A DNA stretch of 64,000 nt, taken from positions 1 to 64,000 of the forward strand of contig NZ_JBNAGJ010000012.1 in the NCBI RefSeq assembly GCF_049803795.1, written 5' to 3'. Within the stretch, counting starts at the first letter, position 1. Each line of letters starts with the position of its first letter. Below, piece by piece: positions 48,346 to 56,649 of this stretch. The DNA is from Thalassobius sp002708925. GTDB taxonomy: Bacteria > Pseudomonadota > Alphaproteobacteria > Rhodobacterales > Rhodobacteraceae. The position numbers were made by a program, and so were the translations under genes. The notes beneath the pieces were generated by a model. The model saw only the letters and a program-made list of their open reading frames with translations. It ran no database searches and was not told where the DNA came from.

Positions 48346-50517
48346 TCAAGCCGCATCCTCGCTGAGGAAGGCGGGCAAGGACGACGGTTCATCGCTCTCG
48401 GCGTCGCTCAGAGAATCTTCGGCGGACACATCCCCCTCCTCGGTCTCCGGCGCTTCGCCTGCCATGTCGGCAACAGCCTCCGCCGCACCGGCAAACACCA
48501 TCCCGTCGGGCAGCCAGCGCGTCGTCCTGACAACCGTTGCGGCGTCGAACCCTTCCGTCTCGCCGGCCGTTTCCGCGAAGGCCCGCTCCATCGCGGCCGC
48601 GATATCGCCCTTACGCTCGCGATTGCGATCTTCGGCGTAATCGTCGCCAATGAGCTTGCGCGCGGTAGCGACCGCATGCCCCTTGTTGACCCGACCCCAG
48701 TAATTCTGAGCAGTCGGGCGCCAGCAGGCCGCCACATCGACGTCAAGACGCGCGCCGATCTCCTCGATGATCGGGGAGGGGCGATTGTCGGAGGAAAGCT
48801 GCGGCTTGACTGCCAGACCCGTCGCCCAGGCGAAAAGCGCCTGCTTGGCGGCAATGGGCAGCGCCGACATCGCCCGGAAGTTTTCGGGCTTCTCCAGCGT
48901 AATCCAGTCGGTGGCGAGGCCCTGCTCCAGCGCCTCGAGCATCTTCTGGGCAACAGTATCCGAATGCAGCACCTCGCGGTTCTGCGCCTGGAAGGGCCGG
49001 ATCGAGATATCGAGCGCCTCGTTGTTGTAGGACCGCCCCAGAGCCTGCTCGCAGAGCGCGTAGAGCATCGCATCGAACGCCACCTCGAAATCCGCCGCCA
49101 GATGCGCCCGAAGGATATGCTGACGCGTCGCGCGCAGATCGTCGGCGAGGCTCGCCGAAATCCCGTTCGCCTTGCGCAAGGTCGCGGCCGGGTCGGAGGT
49201 GGGCACCGGTGTCGAGGAGGTTGGCGGCGTCACGTTCGGGCGGACAGGAGACGGGGCATCACCCGCGTCAGCACTATTTTCGCTCGGGACGACCGCAGCG
49301 GGGATATCTTCTGGCCGCACGAGGCCTTTCTCGACACGCAGCGCGCCGTCATGACCGATGGTCAGAACCACGCCCGCGATGGCACGATCTTCGTCCGCGT
49401 AAGGCTGCCGTTCGCGTTGCAGGGCCTCGATCTCGCGCAGGCGCGGCTCGATGGCATAATATTCTTCCGTCTCCGCGTCCGTCCAGTCCTCGCCGTCATT
49501 CTTCGCCGCCAGTTCTTCCTCGCGCGCAATGAGACGTTCTTCTTCGGTGAGCAGGTCCGGATCGGGGTCGATGTCCTGCGGATAGACCCGCCCGAAGCTG
49601 CGAAACGCGCCGTAATCCACCGAGAGATGCACCTCGACCCATTTCCACGTTCCCTCGAAGGTTTTCGCCGCAGCCTGCAGCTTTTCGATGGCGAGACGCT
49701 CTAGGAGTTCGGGGTTCTCCATATGGGCGCTGGCGCGGTCGTCGAAGAGATCGCGCAGCAGAACACCACCCGCCGCCTCATAGGCCTCAATGCCGACAAA
49801 GCGCCCGATGGCCGAGTTCGCCGAATGGGCGGTCTCGGTAAGATGGCGTTTGATGCTTTGCGGATGGATGTGATAGCCGCCCTTCACTGCGTTCCAGACC
49901 GCCAGCTGGCGATCATGGTCGTCGGTCAGTGTGAAAGCCATCACGCATTCAAGGGTCAGATCACCCGCGCGGAACTGCTCGATGATCTCGGGCGCGACAC
50001 GGGCGAGTTTGAGGCGGCGGCGCACCAGGTCGACGGAGACGCCGAATTTGAGCGCGATCTCGTCTTCGCTGCGGCCCTCGGCGATCATCGCCTCAAAAGC
50101 CTCGAACTGGTCGGCGGGGTGCATCGCCGCGCGCTGGAGGTTTTCAGTTGCAGAAGTAAGGATGGCGTTGCGCTTATCATCGACGAGGCAGGGCACGGGG
50201 TGATCGGCGGGGATGACGCTGTCCTCAGCGAGCTGCTTCAGCGCCTTGAGGCGACGACCGCCGGCATCGACTGCAAAACGTGTCTCTGACAGCGCATGAA
50301 CCACCAGATTCTGTTTAATTCCGGTCTCGCGGATACTGACGAGGAGCTCAGCATCGTCGCTGGCGCTGGCCGCAACTTTTCGAACGTTGAGCGGGCTCGG
50401 CTCCAACTGGTCGAGCGGGATCATCCGGATGTCGGTCCCGCCGCCAGGCACGGACAACTCAGTGGCTTCGGTTTTCTTCGCAGTGGCGGGTTTCGGGCGG
50501 GTTGTGGTCTTGGCCAT
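48346..50517 (-). CDS. ParB/RepB-like nuclease-domain protein
   Basis: 723 residues. The ParB N-terminal domain reads MIPLDQLEPSPLNVRK, LLVSIRETGIKQNLVVHAL and FAVDAGGRRLKALKQL. The helix-turn-helix follows in EIALKFGVSVDLVRRRLKLARVAPEII. The long remainder is helical with an acidic middle and tail. Too long and in the wrong place to be a plasmid ParB, it is the type of ParB-like protein found in conjugative plasmid cassettes, perhaps an anti-restriction or nuclease factor. ATG 50517 is preceded by AAGGA. A perfect hairpin lies in its leader. Confidence 0.87.
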   Translation of the reverse strand: MAKTTTRPKPATAKKTEATELSVPGGGTDIRMIPLDQLEPSPLNVRKVAASASDDAELLVSIRETGIKQNLVVHALSETRFAVDAGGRRLKALKQLAEDSVIPADHPVPCLVDDKRNAILTSATENLQRAAMHPADQFEAFEAMIAEGRSEDEIALKFGVSVDLVRRRLKLARVAPEIIEQFRAGDLTLECVMAFTLTDDHDRQLAVWNAVKGGYHIHPQSIKRHLTETAHSANSAIGRFVGIEAYEAAGGVLLRDLFDDRASAHMENPELLERLAIEKLQAAAKTFEGTWKWVEVHLSVDYGAFRSFGRVYPQDIDPDPDLLTEEERLIAREEELAAKNDGEDWTDAETEEYYAIEPRLREIEALQRERQPYADEDRAIAGVVLTIGHDGALRVEKGLVRPEDIPAAVVPSENSADAGDAPSPVRPNVTPPTSSTPVPTSDPAATLRKANGISASLADDLRATRQHILRAHLAADFEVAFDAMLYALCEQALGRSYNNEALDISIRPFQAQNREVLHSDTVAQKMLEALEQGLATDWITLEKPENFRAMSALPIAAKQALFAWATGLAVKPQLSSDNRPSPIIEEIGARLDVDVAACWRPTAQNYWGRVNKGHAVATARKLIGDDYAEDRNRERKGDIAAAMERAFAETAGETEGFDAATVVRTTRWLPDGMVFAGAAEAVADMAGEAPETEEGDVSAEDSLSDAESDEPSSLPAFLSEDAA

Positions 50518-50568
50518 GGTCAGGGTCCTTGTCACGCCGGACCCGGAAGAGCCTCTCTCTATCCTTTC

Positions 50569-50587
50569 AAGCCCGGCACCCGGGCTT
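50569..50587 (-). promoter_or_regulatory. Leader hairpin of the ParB-like gene
   Basis: AAGCCCGG and CCGGGCTT form a perfect 8-bp stem with a three-base loop, 52 bases upstream of the start codon. On the plus strand it is followed by CCCTTTCTCTGGCTTTTTCT, so it could also act as a weak terminator in that direction. Confidence 0.5.
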
Positions 50588-50666
50588 CCCTTTCTCTGGC
50601 TTTTTCTTGTGTTCCCTTACATGAGATCGTTTTGCACAGGCTTTGCTGTCTCCAAAGCCTACAGGC

Positions 50667-51125
50667 CTAGCTCACTGTTTGATTTTCCGAACCCACTTCC
50701 GCGAGCAAAATCTGCCGAATTGAGCTTTCAATTTTGACTTTACCAAATGTTGAAGCATCTCGGAAAACTGACTTCGTTTCGCATTCGAAGCAAATCAAGT
50801 CATGCTGACGGCCGACAACTTTTAGACCAACTGAACTTTCCCCGACATGGACCACATAGACCTCGCATGCTAGGTTCGCGCCTGCTTTCACCGGCGCATG
50901 GAATTGTAGGTCCATAGAGACAAAAGGCATGGCCGTGTTTCTTTCCGTGAGTAGAAAAAGCCAGCCCCGGCCTGAAAGCAAATCGTCCCAGAAAGTCTCG
51001 ATCGCTTCCAGCGCGAAATTCGTAATCCGGCCAGTAAAGGCGATTCCCAGCTGGTCACAGTCGCCAAAGAAAATCCTGCGTTCGAAGGCAAATCGTGGTT
51101 TAAATTCTGTTTCTGGTACATTCAT
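50667..51125 (-). CDS. Hot-dog fold acyl-CoA thioesterase (4-hydroxybenzoyl-CoA thioesterase type)
   Basis: 152 residues, the usual size. The conserved first motif is RRIFFGDCDQLGIAFTGR, where the Asp in GDCDQLG is the catalytic position of the 4HBT/YbgC class, followed by the hot-dog helix ITNFALEAIETFWDDLL and the beta strands of the core. It would hydrolyse an acyl-CoA. In this cluster it might release CoA from dead-end intermediates. It is the first gene right of the DUF cassette and is oriented like the regulator and CoA-transferase genes. Confidence 0.75.
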   Translation of the reverse strand: MNVPETEFKPRFAFERRIFFGDCDQLGIAFTGRITNFALEAIETFWDDLLSGRGWLFLLTERNTAMPFVSMDLQFHAPVKAGANLACEVYVVHVGESSVGLKVVGRQHDLICFECETKSVFRDASTFGKVKIESSIRQILLAEVGSENQTVS

Positions 51126-51198
51126 TGCAGCGTTACGGGCTCAACATTTCTTTGTCTCTGGTGCGTGACAGCGATAGGAAGGAATAGTTTTCCGGTCA

Positions 51199-52080
51199 TT
51201 ATGCCATGCGCCGGAATTCGGCGGGGGTCGCGCCTGTCATTTTTCGAAAAGTTCGACTAAAATGACTCTGATCTGCAAAACCGCAGTCAAGCGCGACCAC
51301 TTTCAGGGGGGCATTACCCTTTCTCAGCATCTCCTGGGCCTTCGATATTCGCTTGCGCAAAACATATGCATACGGTGCCAACCCAAACTCCGCCTTGAAC
51401 TGACGCGAAAAGTGAAACTGGCTGAAACCGATAGATGCGGCCATGTCTTCCAGACTGAGGTTTTCACCTAAGCAGCTTTCAACGAGATCGATGATTCTCT
51501 GCCTTTGAGCAGGGCTGAAGTTCGAGTTTGCGTCGCTGGTCAAAGAGACCTTGGCGTACTGACGCAGAAGGTGAACGGCGATCTGGATGCGCAGGGCGTC
51601 GATGATCAATCTCTGGCCGATTCCACCGTTCTTTAGCTCATTCTCTAGCAATTGGATGCAGTTCAGGATACAGGGGTCCTTCGCAGACAGACAATCATTG
51701 ATCTCAATGGACTTCGGGTCACGATCAAAGACCGAAAGGGCCGTGTTTTCGAGTTCACTGTGACTGAGATAGACGTGTCTAACCGTGATAGGCTCGGACC
51801 AACTCCAAGTGGATTCCTCTGCACGCGTGAGCAAGGAAATCCTACCTTTCTCTACGCGCGCGCTTTGCCATGGGCCGCCACTCGTGCGGCGCATAGTGGT
51901 TGGCGCGCCATCATATGCAACAATCATATAGTCGCGCATGGGGGGAATTGCCGCGTCTTGTCGCTCATAACGATAGCCCTTCAGGGTAATGCCGTTCCAG
52001 TTGCACCCGGAACTGTCCAACGTAGTCGTGCCGGGAATCCATTCGGGTATCCGGTCCGGTGATATGAGCAGTCTTTCCAT
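51199..52080 (-). CDS. AraC-family transcriptional regulator
   Basis: 293 residues. The C-terminal third is a double helix-turn-helix of the AraC/XylS type: LSLEDMAASIGFSQFHFSRQF, then KAQEMLRKGNAPLKVVALDCG followed by FADQSHFSRTFRKMTGATPAEF. The N-terminal part is the effector domain. ATG 52080 has GGGAGG eight bases upstream and is preferred over an in-frame ATG 24 bases earlier. In Acinetobacter the cyclohexanone genes are activated by the AraC-type ChnR, so this is the natural candidate activator for the monooxygenase operon. Confidence 0.87.
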   Translation of the reverse strand: MERLLISPDRIPEWIPGTTTLDSSGCNWNGITLKGYRYERQDAAIPPMRDYMIVAYDGAPTTMRRTSGGPWQSARVEKGRISLLTRAEESTWSWSEPITVRHVYLSHSELENTALSVFDRDPKSIEINDCLSAKDPCILNCIQLLENELKNGGIGQRLIIDALRIQIAVHLLRQYAKVSLTSDANSNFSPAQRQRIIDLVESCLGENLSLEDMAASIGFSQFHFSRQFKAEFGLAPYAYVLRKRISKAQEMLRKGNAPLKVVALDCGFADQSHFSRTFRKMTGATPAEFRRMA

Positions 52081-52132
52081 CTTGGCCTCCCTGAACTTTT
52101 TCACGATCGTCCGCTTGAGCTGAAATTTCGGC

Positions 52133-53335
52133 TTAGGTCGTCTCGCGCATCCGCGGTTCTTCTCGAACGATATTCGCTTGAGTCAATCTATCGATTTCAG
52201 CTTCTGTCAGTCCAGCCTCGCTAAGCAACTCCCTACTATGCTGCCCGAAGCGAGGCGGTGCCGCGCGAACCGCTCCGGGGGTACGCGACAAGCGTGCTGG
52301 CACGCCGGTGCCGCGGTAGGTGCCAACTGATACCACCATGCCGCGATGTCGGGTGTGTGGATGCTCCAACGCTTCATTCACATTCCGAACGACTCCGGCG
52401 GGAATCCCAGCTTTCAAAAGCACCGGCTCAAGTTTGAAGGCGTCATGTTGCACCAGGCACTCTGACAAGACCTCTGTCATCTCTGACCGATGCGCAAGAC
52501 GCGCGGCATTGTCGGCAAATCGTGGATCGCAGGGCACCTCAGGTAGGCCAAGCACGTCACAGAGTTTTGCGAACTGACCATTGTTACCGATAGCCAGATA
52601 GAGTTTGCCATTACTTGTTTCGAACATGTCGTATGGTACGATATTTGGATGCCCATTGCCGGTCGCCATTGGTATCTGTCCGGACATGAGGGAATTAGCC
52701 GCTTGGGGATGCATCATGCTGATCGCGCAATCATATAGCGGCACTTCGATGGCTTGGCCCAATCCGGACCGGCCCCGTTCCAAAAGTGCGGCGAGAATAG
52801 CGTTACAGGCGATCAGACCGGTGCCGATGTCCACGATGGGCGTACCCATGCGTGTCGGGCCTTCGGAGGGATTGCCGTTGATGCTCATGAGGCCCGTCAT
52901 AGCTTGTACCACGGCGTCATAGCCGGGAAAACCGCCAAGTGGGCCATCGGAACCAAATCCAGTCACATGGCAGAGTACCAGTCTAGGAAAACGTGCCCTG
53001 AGAACATCAGCATAACCAAGCCCCCATTTTTCAAGAGTACCAGACTTAAAATTGTGAACTAAAACATCCGCATCCTGAAGAAACCGCAAAATCAGGTCGC
53101 GCCCTTCCGGTTGCTGCAGATCGATAGCGATGGACCGCTTGTTGCGGTTGGCGCCAGAGAAATAAGCGCTGAGTTCATCATTGAAAGGCGGGCCCCAACT
53201 GCGGGTCTCGTCGCCCAGAGGCGGCTCCACCTTGATGACCTCAGCGCCATGATCCGCAAGCATTTGGGTGCAGTAAGGCCCGCCCAGCACGCGGCTGAGG
53301 TCGACCACCTTGATCCCGTCCAATGAGCCAGCCAT
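52133..53335 (-). CDS. Family III CoA-transferase (CaiB/BaiF type)
   Basis: 400 residues from the ATG at 53335, which overlaps the stop of the alcohol dehydrogenase gene (TGATG). The family pattern is complete: GIKVVDLSRVLGGPYCTQMLADHGAEVIKVEPP (shown in part), NRNKRSIAIDLQ, DVLVHNFKSGTLEKWGLGY, and the catalytic Asp in GYDAVVQAMTGLM. In context it most likely moves CoA onto adipate, for example from succinyl-CoA, giving adipyl-CoA for beta-oxidation. Direct evidence for the substrate is lacking. Confidence 0.85.
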   Translation of the reverse strand: MAGSLDGIKVVDLSRVLGGPYCTQMLADHGAEVIKVEPPLGDETRSWGPPFNDELSAYFSGANRNKRSIAIDLQQPEGRDLILRFLQDADVLVHNFKSGTLEKWGLGYADVLRARFPRLVLCHVTGFGSDGPLGGFPGYDAVVQAMTGLMSINGNPSEGPTRMGTPIVDIGTGLIACNAILAALLERGRSGLGQAIEVPLYDCAISMMHPQAANSLMSGQIPMATGNGHPNIVPYDMFETSNGKLYLAIGNNGQFAKLCDVLGLPEVPCDPRFADNAARLAHRSEMTEVLSECLVQHDAFKLEPVLLKAGIPAGVVRNVNEALEHPHTRHRGMVVSVGTYRGTGVPARLSRTPGAVRAAPPRFGQHSRELLSEAGLTEAEIDRLTQANIVREEPRMRETT

Positions 53336-54489
53336 CAAAGCGCCTCCTGATAGAGGCGCGACACATCTTCGGCTGTCATGTCGCGCGGGTTGGTCTCCAG
53401 CAATCGCGTGATACCGGTCACGACCTCATTAGCCATTCCGGGAATGGCTGCCTCGGTCACTCCGACACCAGAAAGTCGAGACTCAAGTCCGCTTTCGACT
53501 AGCATCCGTTCCATCTCGTCGATCAGGCCATGGGCCGCAGCCGCATCAGAGTTGAAAGGCCGCGAGGGCAGTAGTAACCGCGATAGACGAGCATATTCAG
53601 CTTCTGCAACGGGCATGTTGAACCTCATCACTGGTCCTGCGACCAGAGCGTTTGCGTGCCCGTGAGGAACCTTGAAACCTGTTCCAAGTGGGTATGACAA
53701 GGCATGAATCGCCCCCACGCTGGCATTAATGAAGGCCATCCCAGCCAGTGTCGCCCCCAACAGCATGGCCTCTCGCGCTGACAGGTCCGAAGGCGTTTCC
53801 ATGACGATTGGTAAGTTCTGACCGAGAAGCACCAGCGCTTTGTCCGCCATTCCATCGGAAATGGGATTCTTTCTGGTGCGACTGGTTACTGCCTCAATGG
53901 CGTGAACCATTGCGTCTAACGCCGTGGCCGCTGTGATGTGACGAGGCATTCCCAATGTTAGCTTTGCATCTAGCAAGGCAACGTCAGGCAGAAGCTGCGG
54001 TGCATATACCGCTTTTTTTTCGTGGCTTTCCGAAGTCAGCACGGACACCCATGTTACCTCTGATCCGGTCCCTGCCGTGGTTGGCACCTGGATCAGTGGC
54101 AAGCGTTTATCGGTGACCTGATTAATCCCGATCATGTCCGTAATCGGTTGATCGTTGGCTACCGCCGCTGCGATGACCTTGGCAGTGTCCAGTGAACTGC
54201 CGCCGCCAAGTCCGATGATTCCGTCAGCACCAAAGGCCCGCGCGACCTCTACCGCGGCCTCGACGACAGCGATCGGGGGGTCCGCTTCGACTTTATGAAA
54301 AATCTCAACCTCGATGCCAGCAGCCCTAAGTGAGGCGGCTGCCTCGTCCGCAAAACCACAGGCCAATATGCCCGGGTCCGTCACGACCAGCGCACGGGTG
54401 CAAGACAAATCTTGCATCAGGCTGCCGATCCGGCCAAGCCCACCGCTCTCGCAGACGATCCTCGGGGTGGAAAGGAAATTGAAGTCCAT
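53335..54489 (-). CDS. Iron-containing alcohol dehydrogenase, probable 6-hydroxyhexanoate dehydrogenase
   Basis: 384 residues, family III metal-dependent alcohol dehydrogenase. NAD binding: IIGLGGGSSLDTAKV and PTTAGTGSEVT. The metal ligands are in DAMVHAIEA, GAIHALSYPLG and VPHGHANAL. Such enzymes oxidise or reduce simple alcohols in the cytoplasm. Between a CoA-transferase and an acyl-CoA dehydrogenase, oxidation of 6-hydroxyhexanoate to 6-oxohexanoate is expected. Acinetobacter uses a zinc enzyme (ChnD) for this step, so this would be a non-homologous replacement. Confidence 0.83.
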   Translation of the reverse strand: MDFNFLSTPRIVCESGGLGRIGSLMQDLSCTRALVVTDPGILACGFADEAAASLRAAGIEVEIFHKVEADPPIAVVEAAVEVARAFGADGIIGLGGGSSLDTAKVIAAAVANDQPITDMIGINQVTDKRLPLIQVPTTAGTGSEVTWVSVLTSESHEKKAVYAPQLLPDVALLDAKLTLGMPRHITAATALDAMVHAIEAVTSRTRKNPISDGMADKALVLLGQNLPIVMETPSDLSAREAMLLGATLAGMAFINASVGAIHALSYPLGTGFKVPHGHANALVAGPVMRFNMPVAEAEYARLSRLLLPSRPFNSDAAAAHGLIDEMERMLVESGLESRLSGVGVTEAAIPGMANEVVTGITRLLETNPRDMTAEDVSRLYQEAL

Positions 54490-54507
54490 AGTTTGTCTTC
54501 GCTCCTG

Positions 54508-55668
54508 TTAAGCTGCTGCAGTGCGGATCATATTCCGCGCGATCAGTATTTGCTGAATCTGGGTTGTCCCCTCGTAGATGCGGAAGAGACGCACATCGCG
54601 ATAGAAGCGCTCGACCGCATATTCGGCCATGTATCCTGCACCGCCGTGGATTTGCACTGCGCGATCGGCCACTCGACCTACCATCTCACTGGCAAACATC
54701 TTGCAGCAGGCAGCATCAGTCGACACGTTCTGACCAGCGTCCTTGCGGCGTGCTGTTTCTTCGATCATGCAACGCGCTGCGAAGGCCTCGGCGCGACTGT
54801 CAGCCAGCATGGCTTGGATCAGTTGCTTTTCAGCGATGGGTTCACCGAATTGTTTGCGTTCCATCGCATAGGATAGGCTGTCACGGATCAGCCGTTCGGC
54901 GGCGCCCACACAGACGGCAGAAATATGCAGTCGGCCCCGGTCAAGGACTTTCATTGCTGTCTTAAAGCCCTTGTTCAGACGGTCCGGCCCGCCGATAATG
55001 TTCGCGGCAGGCACGCGGACATTGTCAAGGATGACGTCGCATGTGTGCGAGCCCTTCTGCCCCATCTTCCTGTCAGGCTGGCCAAGCGTTATGCCTGGCG
55101 TCCCTGCCTCGACGAGAAAGGCGCTTACGCCGGCAGAACCTTCCGCCTCTGGATTGGTCCGGGCAAAAACCGTGAATAGATCGGCACGCGGTGCATTGGT
55201 AATGTAGCGTTTCGTGCCGTTCAGAAGGAAATCGTTACCGTCACGCCGCGCCGTAGTGCGCAGACTGCCAGCATCCGACCCAGCATCTGGCTCGGTTAGG
55301 GCGAAGGATGCGATCATATCTCCGGACGCGAGAGCTGGTAGATACTGCGCCTTCTGCTCGTCGGTTCCATCGATGATGATTCCCTGAGAGCCGATCCCGT
55401 TGTTGGTGCCAACTAGCGACCGGAACGCAGGCGAAGCCTGGCCAAGAACGAAAGCGGCTTGCACTTCCTCTATCATCGACAAGCCGAGCCCGCCGAAATC
55501 TTCCGGGATCGACATGCCGAAAAGGCCCATCATGCGGATTTCATCGACCAGCATCGGCGGAATCACATCCTCGTCGGCGACGCGATCCTCGTAAGGGATT
55601 AGTCGCTCTTTCACGAAGCGGTCGAGCGCGTCGAGAAACTGGGAAAGGGTATCTTTATCAAGGGCCAT
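54508..55668 (-). CDS. Acyl-CoA dehydrogenase, probable adipyl-CoA dehydrogenase
   Basis: 386 residues, standard length. Motifs: FALTEPDAGSDAGSLRTTA (FAD/substrate signature 1), VQIHGGAGYMAEY-VERFYRD and the end RLFRIYEGTTQIQQILIARN (signature 2, with the likely catalytic base Glu near the end). It would introduce the 2,3 double bond and pass electrons to the ETF encoded at 2022-3700. Substrate by context is adipyl-CoA. It is divergently placed from nothing: the IclR gene upstream reads the same way with 15 bases between. Confidence 0.87.
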   Translation of the reverse strand: MALDKDTLSQFLDALDRFVKERLIPYEDRVADEDVIPPMLVDEIRMMGLFGMSIPEDFGGLGLSMIEEVQAAFVLGQASPAFRSLVGTNNGIGSQGIIIDGTDEQKAQYLPALASGDMIASFALTEPDAGSDAGSLRTTARRDGNDFLLNGTKRYITNAPRADLFTVFARTNPEAEGSAGVSAFLVEAGTPGITLGQPDRKMGQKGSHTCDVILDNVRVPAANIIGGPDRLNKGFKTAMKVLDRGRLHISAVCVGAAERLIRDSLSYAMERKQFGEPIAEKQLIQAMLADSRAEAFAARCMIEETARRKDAGQNVSTDAACCKMFASEMVGRVADRAVQIHGGAGYMAEYAVERFYRDVRLFRIYEGTTQIQQILIARNMIRTAAA

Positions 55669-55683
55669 GATGCTCTCTATTGT

Positions 55684-56478
55684 TCAGGGTGCGACCGCCG
55701 CAACGCGGCGGACAAGATCGACAAGGCGGTGCGCGACGTCGCTTTCGATCCAGTCGCGCGTAAGGGTTTGCGAAGGGCCACCGCAGTTGAAGGCAATAAT
55801 GGGTGAGCCGTCCTTCGGCACGAAGGGCACCGCTACAGCGTTCACATCACGTTTCCACTCCGTGAAGGACGTGCAGTAACCGTGCTGTTGGTAGTCTGCG
55901 ATAGCTGCTTCGATTCCGGGCTGCACATTCGGCCAGTTGTCGCCTTCATGTTCCTCCACAAGGGCCAGAATTCTGGCCCGCTCATCCGGGTCGTGCGCCG
56001 CTATGCAGGCGCGACCAACCGCGGTCGTGGCCAGTTTAATATGGGCACCAACCTCGATCGCCAGCGTGACGGCATTAGTGCCCTTGCACCGCTCCAGATA
56101 GACCATCGATAGCCGGTCACGACTGGCCATGGCCACCGGCATGCCTGTGTAATCAGCCAGCTCCTGCATAAAGGGCTTCGCCAGTTGCCGCAGCGGAATC
56201 CCTGCAAGGCAGGAGAAACCCAACGAAAGCACTGGAGGGGCCAGTCGATAACGTGCTGTATCCGGGTCGTAGCTGAGGTATTCCAGCTTGTTCAGTGTAT
56301 AGGCCAGCCGGGAGACCGTCGATCTGCTCAGGCCAGTGCGCTCGGCCAACTCACCATTCCCCAGAGCTTCCCCTTCCCGCCGAAAGGCCCGCAACAGCTC
56401 CAAGCCGCGCGCCAACGCCGTGACAAAATCGCGGTCCTGTCTCTCGGCGTCCTTGGTGCGGTCTTTCCTTGGTCTCAC
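55684..56478 (-). CDS. IclR-family regulator (PcaR/PobR-like)
   Basis: 264 residues. The N-terminal winged helix is ALARGLELLRAFRREGEALGN, then ELAERTGLSRSTVSRLAYTL. The C-terminal effector domain has FSCLAGIPLRQLAKPF, VAMASRDRLSMVYLERC and GRACIAAHDPDE. Many relatives control degradation of aromatics and dicarboxylic acids and answer to intermediates such as beta-ketoadipate. GTG 56478 is the start, with AGGAGGG upstream. A perfect palindrome in the divergent promoter region (56560-56578) is the probable binding site. Confidence 0.87.
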   Translation of the reverse strand: MRPRKDRTKDAERQDRDFVTALARGLELLRAFRREGEALGNGELAERTGLSRSTVSRLAYTLNKLEYLSYDPDTARYRLAPPVLSLGFSCLAGIPLRQLAKPFMQELADYTGMPVAMASRDRLSMVYLERCKGTNAVTLAIEVGAHIKLATTAVGRACIAAHDPDERARILALVEEHEGDNWPNVQPGIEAAIADYQQHGYCTSFTEWKRDVNAVAVPFVPKDGSPIIAFNCGGPSQTLTRDWIESDVAHRLVDLVRRVAAVAP

Positions 56479-56559
56479 GACATCCCTCCTCGGGAAGAAT
56501 TATGCGTCTTGAAACACATCTAAACGATCGATAACGTCCGCGTCAATACTGTGGTAAAC

Positions 56560-56578
56560 TTTTCCGCTATGCGGAAAA
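56560..56578. promoter_or_regulatory. Candidate IclR-type operator
   Basis: TTTTCCGC-TAT-GCGGAAAA, perfect arms of 8 bases, lies in the 171-base gap between the divergent IclR and aldehyde dehydrogenase genes. The TTCCGC...GCGGAA form is usual for IclR-family sites. Confidence 0.6.
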
Positions 56579-56649
56579 CTAAAGTCGTCCATCTGGTCCC
56601 CTTCGTGCCGGATCCTGCGGATGACACAACTGAGCGAGGGCATAACGCC

